Source of the DNA: JAAZPG01 sp012797375
Lineage (GTDB): Bacteria > Acidobacteriota > Aminicenantia > Aminicenantales > UBA4085
Length of the DNA stretch: 23,519 bases
NCBI GenBank assembly: GCA_937868205.1
Contig: CALMMC010000127.1
Coordinates: forward strand, 1-23,519
Direction: 5' to 3'
In this document: positions 6,763 to 14,017 of the stretch, one piece after another
Layout of the letters: every line of letters begins with the position of its first letter
Numbering within the stretch: the stretch's first letter is position 1
Notes under the pieces: generated by a model
Seen by the model: the letters and a program-made list of their open reading frames with translations, nothing else
Databases searched by the model: none
Told to the model about the DNA's origin: nothing
Position numbers and translations under genes: made by a program

Positions 6763-8199
6763 TCACTTGACGGCCGCGGCGATTTCGGGCAAAAAGACGT
6801 TCATTCCGCCCCAGTCGTCGTCGTAGGTCATCCCGAGGCGGACGACCACGAGCTTTTGCGACGGCAGAACGGCGATCGTCTGGCCCTGGTAGCCGAGAGC
6901 GAAATACGCGTCTTCCGGCAACAGAGGATACGGGCGCGTCTCCGGTTTTCCCGGATCGCCCCGGTTCAGCCAGAAGAACGCCCCGTATCGCCCCTGGGGC
7001 GCGGCCGGAGCGGGCGCCGTCGCATAAGCCATCCACCCTTCCGGAAGGATCCGCTCGCCCAGCCAGACGCCGTCGTTGAGGCAGAGCAGGCCGAACCGGG
7101 CGAAATCCCTGGCCGTGGCGTAGAGATACGACGATCCGACGAACGTCCCGGACGCATCCCGCTCCATCACCGCGCTCCGCATTCCGATCCGGTCGAACAG
7201 GGCCCGGCGGGGGAAATTCCAGTACTCCTCGTCCGAACCGAGCGTCTTCCGCAGGATTCCCTGGACGATGTTGGCCGTCCCGGAGGAGTAGTTCCAGGCC
7301 GCGCCGGCGGGGACCGTCCGGCGCTTGGAGGCGGCGAACGCGGCCATGTCGGGCTTTCGAAAGAGCATGTCGTTGACGTCCGAGACGGGGCGGTCGGCGT
7401 AAGCTTCGAACCATTCCAGCCCGGAGCTCATCCGGAGCAGCTGGTCGAGAGTGATGGTCCGGCGCGAGTCCCCGGCTCCGGCCCAAGCCTCGACCGGGAC
7501 AGGGAGGTCGAGATCGAGCCGCCCCCGGCCGACGAGGATGCCGGCCAGGACGCAGGTGACGCTCTTGACCGTCGACCAGCTCAGGAGACGGGTATTCTTG
7601 GTGATCCCCGGCCCGTAGCGTTCATAAACCAAGCGGCCGTCGTGGAGGACGATCAAGGCCCGCGTCCGGAGAGGATGATTCGGATCGGCCTCTGAAAAAA
7701 GCCGGTCGCCCGCGGCCCGGATCCGGGCCGCGTCGATCGTCGTCCCCGGCGGGACGAGGATCAGCCGGTCGCCCATCGGCCAGTCGACGGACTCGGGATC
7801 GGTCTCTTCAACGGCCGCGTCGATCTCCGGTTTGGGCCAAGCCCGGACAACTTCCTCCAACGCTCCGCCGGCCAGAAGCACGGCCCCGATCCCCTCGCGG
7901 AAGACCGCTTCCGCCTTGAACAAGCCCGTCCCCAGCAGAGAGCAGCTCACCCGTTTCTGTTCATAGTCGACCTTCGTCTTGAAGATCTTGTAAAGCGGAT
8001 GAAAGCCCAAATCCTCGGCCTCGACCGCGGTCGCGTCGCGGCCGGAAAGAAAGACCGAGGAGCACAGGATCTTCGCCTTCGATCCGGTGCCGATGGACAT
8101 CATTTGAAAATACTGGTTTTTAATGACGAGGAAGACGGCCGCGGCCAAGATCAGAAAAAGGACGACAAGGACGATCCGTTTGGTCCGACGCTTGCTCAT
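6763..8199 (-). CDS. Membrane-anchored serine hydrolase, beta-lactamase/6-aminohexanoate-dimer-hydrolase (CubicO-like) family
   Basis: A 478-residue protein with an N-terminal membrane anchor (9-26) and the bulk outside the cytoplasm. Residues 30-130 form a segment I do not recognise, with Cys46 and Cys86. The rest is a class C beta-lactamase-like esterase/peptidase domain (about 150-475). The catalytic SxxK is Ser209-Thr-Val-Lys212 (LSWSTVKSVT). The second motif is Tyr304-Ser-Ser (AWNYSSGTANI), as in NylB-type hydrolases, and LGYQGQTIAVLPSQKLVVVRLG resembles the C-terminal strand region. The start ATG has AAAGGAG (8217-8211) upstream. The substrate is unknown: amide, ester or peptide are all possible. 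It is transcribed alone, away from the methionine-type operon. Confidence 0.85.
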   Translation of the reverse strand: MSKRRTKRIVLVVLFLILAAAVFLVIKNQYFQMMSIGTGSKAKILCSSVFLSGRDATAVEAEDLGFHPLYKIFKTKVDYEQKRVSCSLLGTGLFKAEAVFREGIGAVLLAGGALEEVVRAWPKPEIDAAVEETDPESVDWPMGDRLILVPPGTTIDAARIRAAGDRLFSEADPNHPLRTRALIVLHDGRLVYERYGPGITKNTRLLSWSTVKSVTCVLAGILVGRGRLDLDLPVPVEAWAGAGDSRRTITLDQLLRMSSGLEWFEAYADRPVSDVNDMLFRKPDMAAFAASKRRTVPAGAAWNYSSGTANIVQGILRKTLGSDEEYWNFPRRALFDRIGMRSAVMERDASGTFVGSSYLYATARDFARFGLLCLNDGVWLGERILPEGWMAYATAPAPAAPQGRYGAFFWLNRGDPGKPETRPYPLLPEDAYFALGYQGQTIAVLPSQKLVVVRLGMTYDDDWGGMNVFLPEIAAAVK

Positions 8200-8499
8200 G
8201 GGGACGCGCTCCTTTCCCTGGTTTGCCTTAATTTAACCCACCTTCCCCGGCGGACTCAAGAACAAAAGAGGAAGGTCCAAGGCCCCCGAGCCTTCCTTGG
8301 GGATATCGGATTCCGGGACGGCCTGGACCGAAGGGCGGATCCGCTCCCCGGGGGAATGGTCCGTCGGCAAGGAATCCATGGCGAAATCCTCGTTCCTGAC
8401 GGTCGGGAACAAGGAGAGGCCTGATCAACCAGATCGGGATTTGAAGCAGGGGCCGATCGAAATAGGGTTAATAAGCATTGTGTCACCCTGTTCAGTTCA
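8200..8499. other. Intergenic region between divergent units
   Basis: No gene is supported here. It carries the AAAGGAG ribosome-binding site of the serine hydrolase (8211-8217). It also has an imperfect inverted repeat (GGTCCAAGGCC at 8274-8284 against GGCCTGGACC at 8320-8329), which could form a long stem with one bulge. Close to the next promoter, TGTCA (8481-8485) and TGACA (8501-8505) form an inverted repeat whose right arm overlaps the -35 box, a possible operator. I recognise no riboswitch consensus. Confidence 0.5.
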
Positions 8500-8528
8500 T
8501 TGACATCCGGTTCCCGCCGTGTTATAAA
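8500..8528 (+). promoter_or_regulatory. Near-consensus sigma70 promoter of the homocysteine operon
   Basis: TTGACA (8500-8505, 6 of 6) and TATAAA (8523-8528, 5 of 6) are separated by exactly 17 nt, giving a predicted start near 8535. This is the best promoter in the window and leaves a transcribed leader of about 225 nt before the DUF39 gene. Confidence 0.75.
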
Positions 8529-8556
8529 ACCGCGGTTACGAACGAGCGGAACAACG

Positions 8557-8658
8557 ATGAATCATCGAGATCACGTCAAGCGCCCGGCCGCCCCCGCGCG
8601 GCTCCGCCCCGCCCGTCCGTCTTTCCTCCGGCCCTTTTCCGTCGGCATGATCATGTGA
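8557..8658 (+). CDS. Putative 33-codon leader ORF ending Met-Ile-Met
   Basis: ATG 8557 opens 33 codons that end ATG-ATC-ATG-TGA (8647-8658), inside the untranslated leader of the operon. Its length, position about 22 nt after the predicted transcript start, and terminal Met-Ile-Met are what one would expect of an attenuator peptide. Against it, the Shine-Dalgarno is weak (GAGCGGA), the body is Arg/Pro/Ala-rich as any GC-rich frame would be, and the final codons coincide with a palindrome, CATGATCATG (8646-8655). The start codon also sits in a palindrome, CGATGA-A-TCATCG (8555-8567). Translation is unproven. Confidence 0.3.
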   Translation: MNHRDHVKRPAAPARLRPARPSFLRPFSVGMIM

Positions 8659-8659
8659 C

Positions 8660-8754
8660 GCCCGGAAGCGGGCCTCTCCCCGAGGCCGGCTTTCGGGAAT
8701 CCCCCGCCCCCTGAGTTCGTTCCCGGTGTCTATCCATTGATTCCCGGAGGGAGG
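8660..8754 (+). promoter_or_regulatory. Structured leader with overlapping alternative stems before the DUF39 start
   Basis: Four stems can be drawn. They are 8660-8664/8669-8673 (5 bp), 8671-8676/8682-8687 (6 bp), 8679-8683/8693-8697 (5 bp) and 8694-8701/8739-8746 (8 bp, CGGGAATC with GATTCCCG). Each overlaps the next, so neighbours exclude one another. The last ends at the first base of the strong Shine-Dalgarno GGAGGGAGG (8746-8754). Short GC stems arise readily by chance in this composition; only the 8-bp stem is notable alone. Confidence 0.35.
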
Positions 8755-8759
8755 TCGTC

Positions 8760-9917
8760 ATGCCGAAAACCATTGCGGAGATCAACGAAAAAATCGCCCG
8801 GAAGACCGTGAAGGTCGTTCGGGCGGATCACATGAGCCGCCTCGTCCGCGAGCTCGGTCCGGAAAAAGCGGCCGAGAACGTCGACGTCGTGACCACGGGG
8901 ACGTTCGGGCCGATGTGCTCCTCGGGCGTCTGGCTCAACTTCGGCCATTCCGAGCCGCCGATCAAAATGACACGCGTCCGACTCAACGGGGTGGAGGCCT
9001 ACGCCGGCGCGGCCGCGGTGGACGCCTACCTCGGGGCGACCCAGCTCTCCGCTTCGCGGGGCGTCCGCTACGGCGGCGCCCACGTCATCGAGGACTTCCT
9101 CCGCGGCCGGCCCGTCATCCTTCAAGCCGTCTCGCCGGGCACCGATTGCTACCCGCGCAAGCGCCTCCTGACCGTCCTGACGCTGAACGACCTGAACACG
9201 GCCCTGCTCTCCAAGCCCCGAAACGGCTATCAGCGGTACAACGCCGCGGCCAACTCCTCGTCGCGGAAGCTTCACACCTACATGGGGACGCTCCGGCCGC
9301 GTCTCGGCAACGTGACGTATGCCGGCGCGGGCTCTCTCTCCCCGCTGTCCAACGACCCGGACTACCGGACGATCGGCCTGGGGACGAGAATTCTCCTCGG
9401 CGGGGCGGAAGGATTCGTCACCGGCCCGGGAACCCAGCACGATCCGCAAAACGGCTTCGGGACGATGGCCGTCCAGGGCGATTTGAAGCGCATGTCGCCG
9501 GACTTCCTCCGGGCGGCCCTGTTCCCCGGCTACGGCTGCACCCTGTGCATCGGCCTGGGCGTCCCGATTCCCATCCTCGACGCCGATTCGGCGCGCCGCG
9601 CGGCCGTCTCGGACGCGGAGATCGCCGTGACGATCCGCGACTTCGGCCTCCCCTCCCGGGACCGTCCGGCCCTCCGGTCCGTCACCTATGCCGAGTTGCG
9701 GTCCGGACGGGTGCGCCTCGGAGGCCGGATCGTTCCGGCGCTCCCCCTTTCCAGCCTCGTCCTCTCCCGCCGGATCGCCGACGAGCTTCAGCGGCGGATC
9801 GAGGCCGGGACATTCCTCCTGACCGCCCCCGTCGTCCCTCTCCCTGCGGAATCCGTCGTCCGGCCGCTCGAAATCCGCCGGCCGAAAACGAGCGCCCCGG
9901 GGGAACACCATGGCTGA
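8760..9917 (+). CDS. DUF39/COG1900 homocysteine biosynthesis protein
   Basis: A 385-residue member of the DUF39 (HcyBio) family. In Methanosarcina a family member (MA1821) is needed, with partners, to make homocysteine from aspartate semialdehyde and sulfide. Visible family features are the opening TIAEINEKI, TTGTFGPMCSSGVWLNFGH with Cys53, QAVSPGTDCYPRK with Cys130, a Gly-rich core (TYAGAGSLSPL, GLGTRILLGGAEGFVTGPGTQH) and GYGCTLCIGLGVPIPILD with Cys260 and Cys263. From memory, Cys54 and Cys131 were the residues implicated in the archaeal enzyme; Cys53 and Cys130 fall at almost the same positions. The CBS pair fused to MA1821 is absent. The start has GGAGGGAGG 5 nt upstream. It overlaps the UPF0280 gene by 8 bp and leads a four-gene operon. 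Confidence 0.88.
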   Translation: MPKTIAEINEKIARKTVKVVRADHMSRLVRELGPEKAAENVDVVTTGTFGPMCSSGVWLNFGHSEPPIKMTRVRLNGVEAYAGAAAVDAYLGATQLSASRGVRYGGAHVIEDFLRGRPVILQAVSPGTDCYPRKRLLTVLTLNDLNTALLSKPRNGYQRYNAAANSSSRKLHTYMGTLRPRLGNVTYAGAGSLSPLSNDPDYRTIGLGTRILLGGAEGFVTGPGTQHDPQNGFGTMAVQGDLKRMSPDFLRAALFPGYGCTLCIGLGVPIPILDADSARRAAVSDAEIAVTIRDFGLPSRDRPALRSVTYAELRSGRVRLGGRIVPALPLSSLVLSRRIADELQRRIEAGTFLLTAPVVPLPAESVVRPLEIRRPKTSAPGEHHG

Positions 9918-10635
9918 AGCCCTGTTCCGCAAAAGGCTCCGGATCAAGGAAACGGCCGCGACGATCGTCGCGGCCGAGCCTTTCCTCCCCCTCGCCGAGG
10001 CGGACATTCGAAAACAACGAGGACGGCTCGAGGACTATATCCGGCGGGATCCCGGATTCCGGACGGCGCTCGCCCCGCGTTCCGTTCCGCCGGAGGCTCC
10101 GCCCATCGTCCGCCGGATGGCCCGGGCCGCGTCCCGGGCCGGGGTCGGCCCGATGGCCGCGGTGGCCGGAGCGCTGGCCGAGTCCGCCCTGCGGGCGATG
10201 GCCGAAGCCGGAGCGACCCACGCCCTCGTCGACAACGGCGGAGACATCGCCCTCCTGCTCGAGCGTCCGGTCACGGTGGGGATCTTCACCGGCCCGTCTC
10301 CCGTCCGCGACATCGCCTTCCGGGTCGAGCCCCGGCCGGGGATTTTCGGAATCTGCGCGTCGTCGGGGACGGTCGGGCATTCGCTGAGCTTCGGCCGGGC
10401 CGACGCGGCCGTCGTCCTTTCGGCGGACGTCGGCCTGGCCGACGCGGTCGCCACGGCTTTGGGAAACGCCGTCACCGACGAGGACGAAACGCGTCTCCGG
10501 GAGACCTTGGCCGCCTTGGGAGGAATCGAGGGCGTGGAGGGTCTGCTGGCGGTCGTCGGGAAGACGCTCGCGGTTTGGGGCGACCTTCCGCCGATCGTCC
10601 GAACGCGCGTCGATCCCGCCCGGATCAGCCGGTGA
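9910..10635 (+). CDS. UPF0280/COG2122 family protein, ApbE-like, homocysteine-synthesis associated
   Basis: A 241-residue UPF0280 protein, related in fold to ApbE. A Methanosarcina member (MA1715) was genetically linked to the same sulfide-dependent homocysteine route as DUF39; its biochemical role is unclear to me. Family marks are GVGPMAAVAGALAE (about 78-91), ATHALVDNGGDIALLL, CASSGTVGHSLSFGRADAAVVLS and the Asp/Asn-rich AVATALGNAVTDED. The ATG at 9910 lies inside the end of the DUF39 gene (ATGGCTGA, 8-bp overlap), implying translational coupling. The gap to asd is 39 bp. Co-location with DUF39 supports joint function. Confidence 0.87.
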   Translation: MAEALFRKRLRIKETAATIVAAEPFLPLAEADIRKQRGRLEDYIRRDPGFRTALAPRSVPPEAPPIVRRMARAASRAGVGPMAAVAGALAESALRAMAEAGATHALVDNGGDIALLLERPVTVGIFTGPSPVRDIAFRVEPRPGIFGICASSGTVGHSLSFGRADAAVVLSADVGLADAVATALGNAVTDEDETRLRETLAALGGIEGVEGLLAVVGKTLAVWGDLPPIVRTRVDPARISR

Positions 10636-10674
10636 GCCTCCCGGCCATTTCGAGAATAACGAAAGGAGAACATC

Positions 10675-11742
10675 ATGAACAAATATCCCGTCGCCGTGTT
10701 AGGCGCGACCGGCTTGGTGGGGCAGCATTTCGTCCGGATGCTCGAGGGCCATCCCGATTTCGAAATCGCCCTTCTCGCCGGCTCGGAGCGCTCGACCGGA
10801 CGCCCGTACGCCGCGGCCGTTGAATGGACGGCCGGCGGGGATCTTCCGTCCCAGGCCGGAAAAACAACGGTTCAACCGGCTTCGGTCGAAGCGGTCATCG
10901 CCTCGGGAGCCCGGGTCGTCTTCAGCGCCCTCCCCGCCTCGGCGGCCGGAGCCGCGGAAGACGCCCTCCAGAGCCGGGGCCTTGCCGTGTTCACCAACGC
11001 TTCCGCCCGACGCGGCGATCCGGACGTCCCCGTCGTCGTCCCGGAAATCAACCCGGACCATCTTGTCCGGGCCGCCCGCCGGAAAACCAACCGCGGCGGA
11101 TTCATCGCCGCCGACAGCAATTGCTCCACGGCCGGCCTGGCCTTGCTCCTGGCCCCGCTCCGCCCGTTCGGAATCCGTTCCGTCGCCGTCACCACGTTCC
11201 AAGCGATCTCGGGCGCCGGCCGGCGCGGCCTGGCGGCGATGGACATCGCCGGCAACTGCGTCCCGTTCATCCGGGGCGAGGAGGAGAAGCTGGCCCGCGA
11301 GCCCGGTCGCATCTTCGGGACCCTCGAGGCGGACGGTTTCATTCCTTGGCCCGTCCCGGTGCGGGCGAGCTGCTGCCGCGTCCCGGTTCGCGAGGGACAC
11401 CTTCTAAGCGTCTCCGTCGAATTCGAGGGAGCCGTCGGCGAGGACGCCGCGGCCGAAGCCCTGGCCTCCTTCCGCGGCCTTCCCCAGGAGATGGGCCTGC
11501 CCTCGGCGCCGGAGCGGCCGGTCATCGTCCGGACCGAAGACAACCGGCCCCAGCCGGCTTTGGACGTCTGGGCGGGAAGTCCGGCGAGGGCCCGGGGAAT
11601 GGCCGTGACGGCCGGGCGGCTTCGCTCCCGGGGCCGCATCCTCGACCTTTTCGGCCTGGTTCACAACACCGTCCGCGGGGCCGCCGGCGCCTGTCTTCTG
11701 ACCGCCGAGCTGGCCGCCCGGCAAGGACTTCTCCACGAATAG
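10675..11742 (+). CDS. asd: Aspartate-semialdehyde dehydrogenase, archaeal/fungal-type
   Basis: A 355-residue enzyme reducing aspartyl phosphate to aspartate semialdehyde with NADPH. The N-terminal Rossmann motif is VLGATGLVGQHFV. The catalytic Cys150 is in ADSNCSTAGLAL, and the acid/base His242 in RVPVREGHLLSVSVEFE. SGAGRRGLAAMDIAGNCVPFIRGEEEKL is the pattern of the branch found in archaea and fungi, rather than the E. coli type. AAAGGAGAACATC precedes the ATG. It lies 39 bp after UPF0280 and 10 bp before the aspartokinase gene. In this operon its product would be the direct substrate of the DUF39 system, as well as the entry to lysine and threonine. Confidence 0.94.
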   Translation: MNKYPVAVLGATGLVGQHFVRMLEGHPDFEIALLAGSERSTGRPYAAAVEWTAGGDLPSQAGKTTVQPASVEAVIASGARVVFSALPASAAGAAEDALQSRGLAVFTNASARRGDPDVPVVVPEINPDHLVRAARRKTNRGGFIAADSNCSTAGLALLLAPLRPFGIRSVAVTTFQAISGAGRRGLAAMDIAGNCVPFIRGEEEKLAREPGRIFGTLEADGFIPWPVPVRASCCRVPVREGHLLSVSVEFEGAVGEDAAAEALASFRGLPQEMGLPSAPERPVIVRTEDNRPQPALDVWAGSPARARGMAVTAGRLRSRGRILDLFGLVHNTVRGAAGACLLTAELAARQGLLHE

Positions 11743-11752
11743 CGAGGATCGG

Positions 11753-13165
11753 ATGAAATTTCAAAAAGTGATGAAATTCGGCGGCGGGTGTCTTCGCGAC
11801 GCCGACGGCTTCCGGCGGGCGGCGGCCGTCGTCCGGCGGGAGCCCGTTCCGCCGGCGGTCGTCGTCTCGGCCGTTTCGGGGATTACCGACGAGTTGGAAC
11901 GCGGCCTGGCCCGAGCCGTCAAAAACGAAGCCGGCATCGCCCGGACGATCGCGGCCCTTCGGCTCCAGAACGACCGCCTGGCCTCAGGCCTTCTCTCCGC
12001 GCGGGAGATCCGGGCCGAGATCGCGGCCCAAATCGGCCATCGCCTGGCCCGGCTCGAACGGCTCCTCCGGGGCGCGGCCTTGATCGGCGAAATCTCGCCC
12101 TATGCCCGGGCTCATGTCTTGAGCTTCGGCGAGCGCTGGGCGGCTTTGCTTCTGGCCGGAATCCTCCGAGAGGAAGGGGCCGACGCCCGGGCTCTGGAAA
12201 GCGAGCAGATCGGCCTGGCGGCCGACGACGTCCCCGAGGGGGCGACGGCCGACCTTGCGGCCTTCCGCCGGGCTGTTCGAAAAAACGCCCTCGGGATCGA
12301 GGCGGGCCGCTTCGTCCCGGTCATCACCGGGTTTTACGGCCTGGCCGCCGGGGGACGCCTCGTTTCCTTCGGCCGCAACGGCTCGGATTACAGCGCGGCG
12401 GTCGTCGCCGCCGCCCTCCGCGTCTCCCTCCTGGAAATCTGGAAAGACGTGGACGGCTTCATGACCGCGGATCCCCGGCGGGTTTCCGGGGCCAAGCCCG
12501 TCGCCCGCCTGTCCTTCACCGAGGCGGCCGAGCTTTCCTACTTCGGCGCCAAGGTCCTCCATCCCCGGGCCCTCGAGCCGATCGCCCGGGAGAACGGGAC
12601 GATTTGGATCCGGCATCTTGACCGGCCGGACCGTCCGGGAACGGAGATCGCGGCCGAGGGAGGAACGGCCGAAACCGTCCTGAAAAGCGTCACGCTCAAC
12701 GACCGGATCGCCGTCCTTCGCGTCTCCGGACCGGGCGTGGGATTCCGGCCGGGCGTCATCGGGGACATCGGCCGGAGCCTGGCCGAACGGAACGTCAACA
12801 TCCTTTCGGTCATCACCGCCCAGACGGCGATCAACATCCTTGTCGCCGAGGAGGACGCCCGGCGGGCCCGCCGGATCCTGCGGTCCGTCCGCCGCGGAGT
12901 GGTCACCCGGGTGGACTTGGAAACGAACTTGGCCCTGGTCGCGGCGGTGGGAGAAGGACTCTCGTCGGAGCGGGGCCTGGCCGCCCGCGTCTTCGCCGCG
13001 GTCGCCGGCAACGGCGTCAACGTCGAGATGATTTCCTCGGGAGCCTCGGGCGCGGCCGCTTACTTTCTGGTGCGGAAAGCGGACGCCCTGCCGGCCGTCC
13101 GGGCCCTGCACGCCGAATTTTTCGAAACTCGGGCGGGCCGTCCCCGCGCCCTCCGATGCTCCTGA
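11753..13165 (+). CDS. lysC: Aspartokinase with two C-terminal ACT domains
   Basis: A 470-residue monofunctional aspartate kinase phosphorylating aspartate, the first step of the aspartate family. The kinase domain spans about 1-300. It contains VMKFGGGCLRD, VVVSAVSGITDELE, the long helical insert typical of the AKIII/ThrA-type branch (about 50-110), YARAHVLSFGERWAA, GRNGSDYSAAVVAAAL and YFGAKVLHPRALEPI. Two ACT domains follow (about 320-385 and 400-465: VGFRPGVIGDIGRSLAERNVNI and VAGNGVNVEMISSGAS), so feedback control by an aspartate-family amino acid is likely. Unusual features are KFGGGC where KFGGTS is standard, and GRNGSD where GRGGSD is usual. It is the last gene of the operon, 10 bp after asd. 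Confidence 0.94.
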   Translation: MKFQKVMKFGGGCLRDADGFRRAAAVVRREPVPPAVVVSAVSGITDELERGLARAVKNEAGIARTIAALRLQNDRLASGLLSAREIRAEIAAQIGHRLARLERLLRGAALIGEISPYARAHVLSFGERWAALLLAGILREEGADARALESEQIGLAADDVPEGATADLAAFRRAVRKNALGIEAGRFVPVITGFYGLAAGGRLVSFGRNGSDYSAAVVAAALRVSLLEIWKDVDGFMTADPRRVSGAKPVARLSFTEAAELSYFGAKVLHPRALEPIARENGTIWIRHLDRPDRPGTEIAAEGGTAETVLKSVTLNDRIAVLRVSGPGVGFRPGVIGDIGRSLAERNVNILSVITAQTAINILVAEEDARRARRILRSVRRGVVTRVDLETNLALVAAVGEGLSSERGLAARVFAAVAGNGVNVEMISSGASGAAAYFLVRKADALPAVRALHAEFFETRAGRPRALRCS

Positions 13166-13183
13166 TCTTTTAATTTCGATCCT

Positions 13184-13212
13184 GCCCGGCGAGGGGAAAA
13201 GAGGCGCCGGGC
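13184..13212 (+). terminator. GC hairpin after the aspartokinase gene, possible terminator
   Basis: GCCCGGCG (13184-13191) and CGCCGGGC (13205-13212) form a perfect 8-bp stem with a 13-nt purine-rich loop. There is no T run immediately after it. A second, AT-only-rich inverted repeat follows (GAAAGAAA at 13224-13231 against TTTCTTTC at 13236-13243) with a T-rich stretch. Together they may end the operon, but neither is a textbook intrinsic terminator. Confidence 0.4.
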
Positions 13213-13257
13213 CGGCGGCGCTGGAAAGAAACTTTTTTCTTTCTCTTTCGTATGGAA

Positions 13258-13263
13258 TAGAAT
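13258..13263 (+). promoter_or_regulatory. Weak candidate -10 for the ABC exporter genes
   Basis: TAGAAT (5 of 6 to consensus) lies about 30 nt before the ATG at 13295. No good -35 exists at 17 nt, where the sequence is a T-rich tract. AGGGAG precedes the ATG. Confidence 0.25.
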
Positions 13264-13294
13264 ATCAAGGTTATTTTTATTTCAGGGAGTCGCC

Positions 13295-14017
13295 ATGTCC
13301 AACGTCCTGACCGTCCGGGGATTGAAAAAATCCTACGGCGCCCACGCGGCTCTGGCCGGCATCGATTTCGAGGTCCGGGCGGGCGAGGTCTTCGCCCTCA
13401 TCGGCCCGAACGGGGCCGGCAAGACCACGACCCTCCGCATCGCCGCCACCCTCTTGACGTCCACCGCCGGCGAGATCACCTTCCTCGACCGCGATCTCCG
13501 CAAGGAGCCCGATTTCGTCCGGGAGAAAATCAGCTATCTGCCCGAAGAAGCCGGGGCCTACAAGGATATGAAGGGAATGGATTATCTCCGCTTCATGGCC
13601 GGTTTCTACGGCCGGGACGCCGGGGAGGAAAAGGAGTTCGTCGAGCGGGCCGCGGCCATCACCGAGCTCGGGAACCGGCTGAAGACGAAGGTCGGCACTT
13701 ACAGCAAGGGCATGACCCGAAAGCTTCTCCTGGCCCGGGCCCTGATGACCCGGCCGGTCCTGGCCATCCTCGACGAGCCGACCTCGGGCCTGGATGTCCT
13801 CAACGCCCTGGACGTCCGGGAGATCATCCGCCGCTACGTCAAGGAAGGCACCTCGGTCCTTCTCTCCTCCCATAACATGCTCGAGATCGAGTTCCTCTCC
13901 GACCGGGTCGGACTCATCGACAAGGGCCGGATCCTCGACACCGGGACGCCCGACGAGCTCAAGGCCAAGCATGCCGCGAAGAACCTGGAAGAGGTCTTCA
14001 GGAGTTCCCTCCGATGA
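13295..14017 (+). CDS. ABC transporter ATP-binding protein, NatA-like
   Basis: A 240-residue cytoplasmic ATPase that powers an ABC-2 type exporter. Walker A is GPNGAGKTT (37-45), the signature is the NatA-style YSKGM (136-140) in place of LSGGQ, Walker B is LAILDEPTSGLD (156-167) and the H-loop His is 193 (SSHNM). NatA-type ATPases pair with NatB permeases to export sodium or small molecules. The stop overlaps the permease start as ATGA (14014-14017), so the two are translationally coupled. The substrate cannot be inferred. Confidence 0.94.
   Translation: MSNVLTVRGLKKSYGAHAALAGIDFEVRAGEVFALIGPNGAGKTTTLRIAATLLTSTAGEITFLDRDLRKEPDFVREKISYLPEEAGAYKDMKGMDYLRFMAGFYGRDAGEEKEFVERAAAITELGNRLKTKVGTYSKGMTRKLLLARALMTRPVLAILDEPTSGLDVLNALDVREIIRRYVKEGTSVLLSSHNMLEIEFLSDRVGLIDKGRILDTGTPDELKAKHAAKNLEEVFRSSLR

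Noticed and set aside
8478..8714. A 78-residue plus-strand ORF across the operon promoter and leader
   Set aside because: It begins upstream of the -35 box, so the predicted transcript would not contain its start.
8535..8760. A SAM or other methionine riboswitch in the operon leader
   Set aside because: I looked for the conserved cores and found none; only short stems and the mini-ORF are visible. A covariance-model search would settle it.
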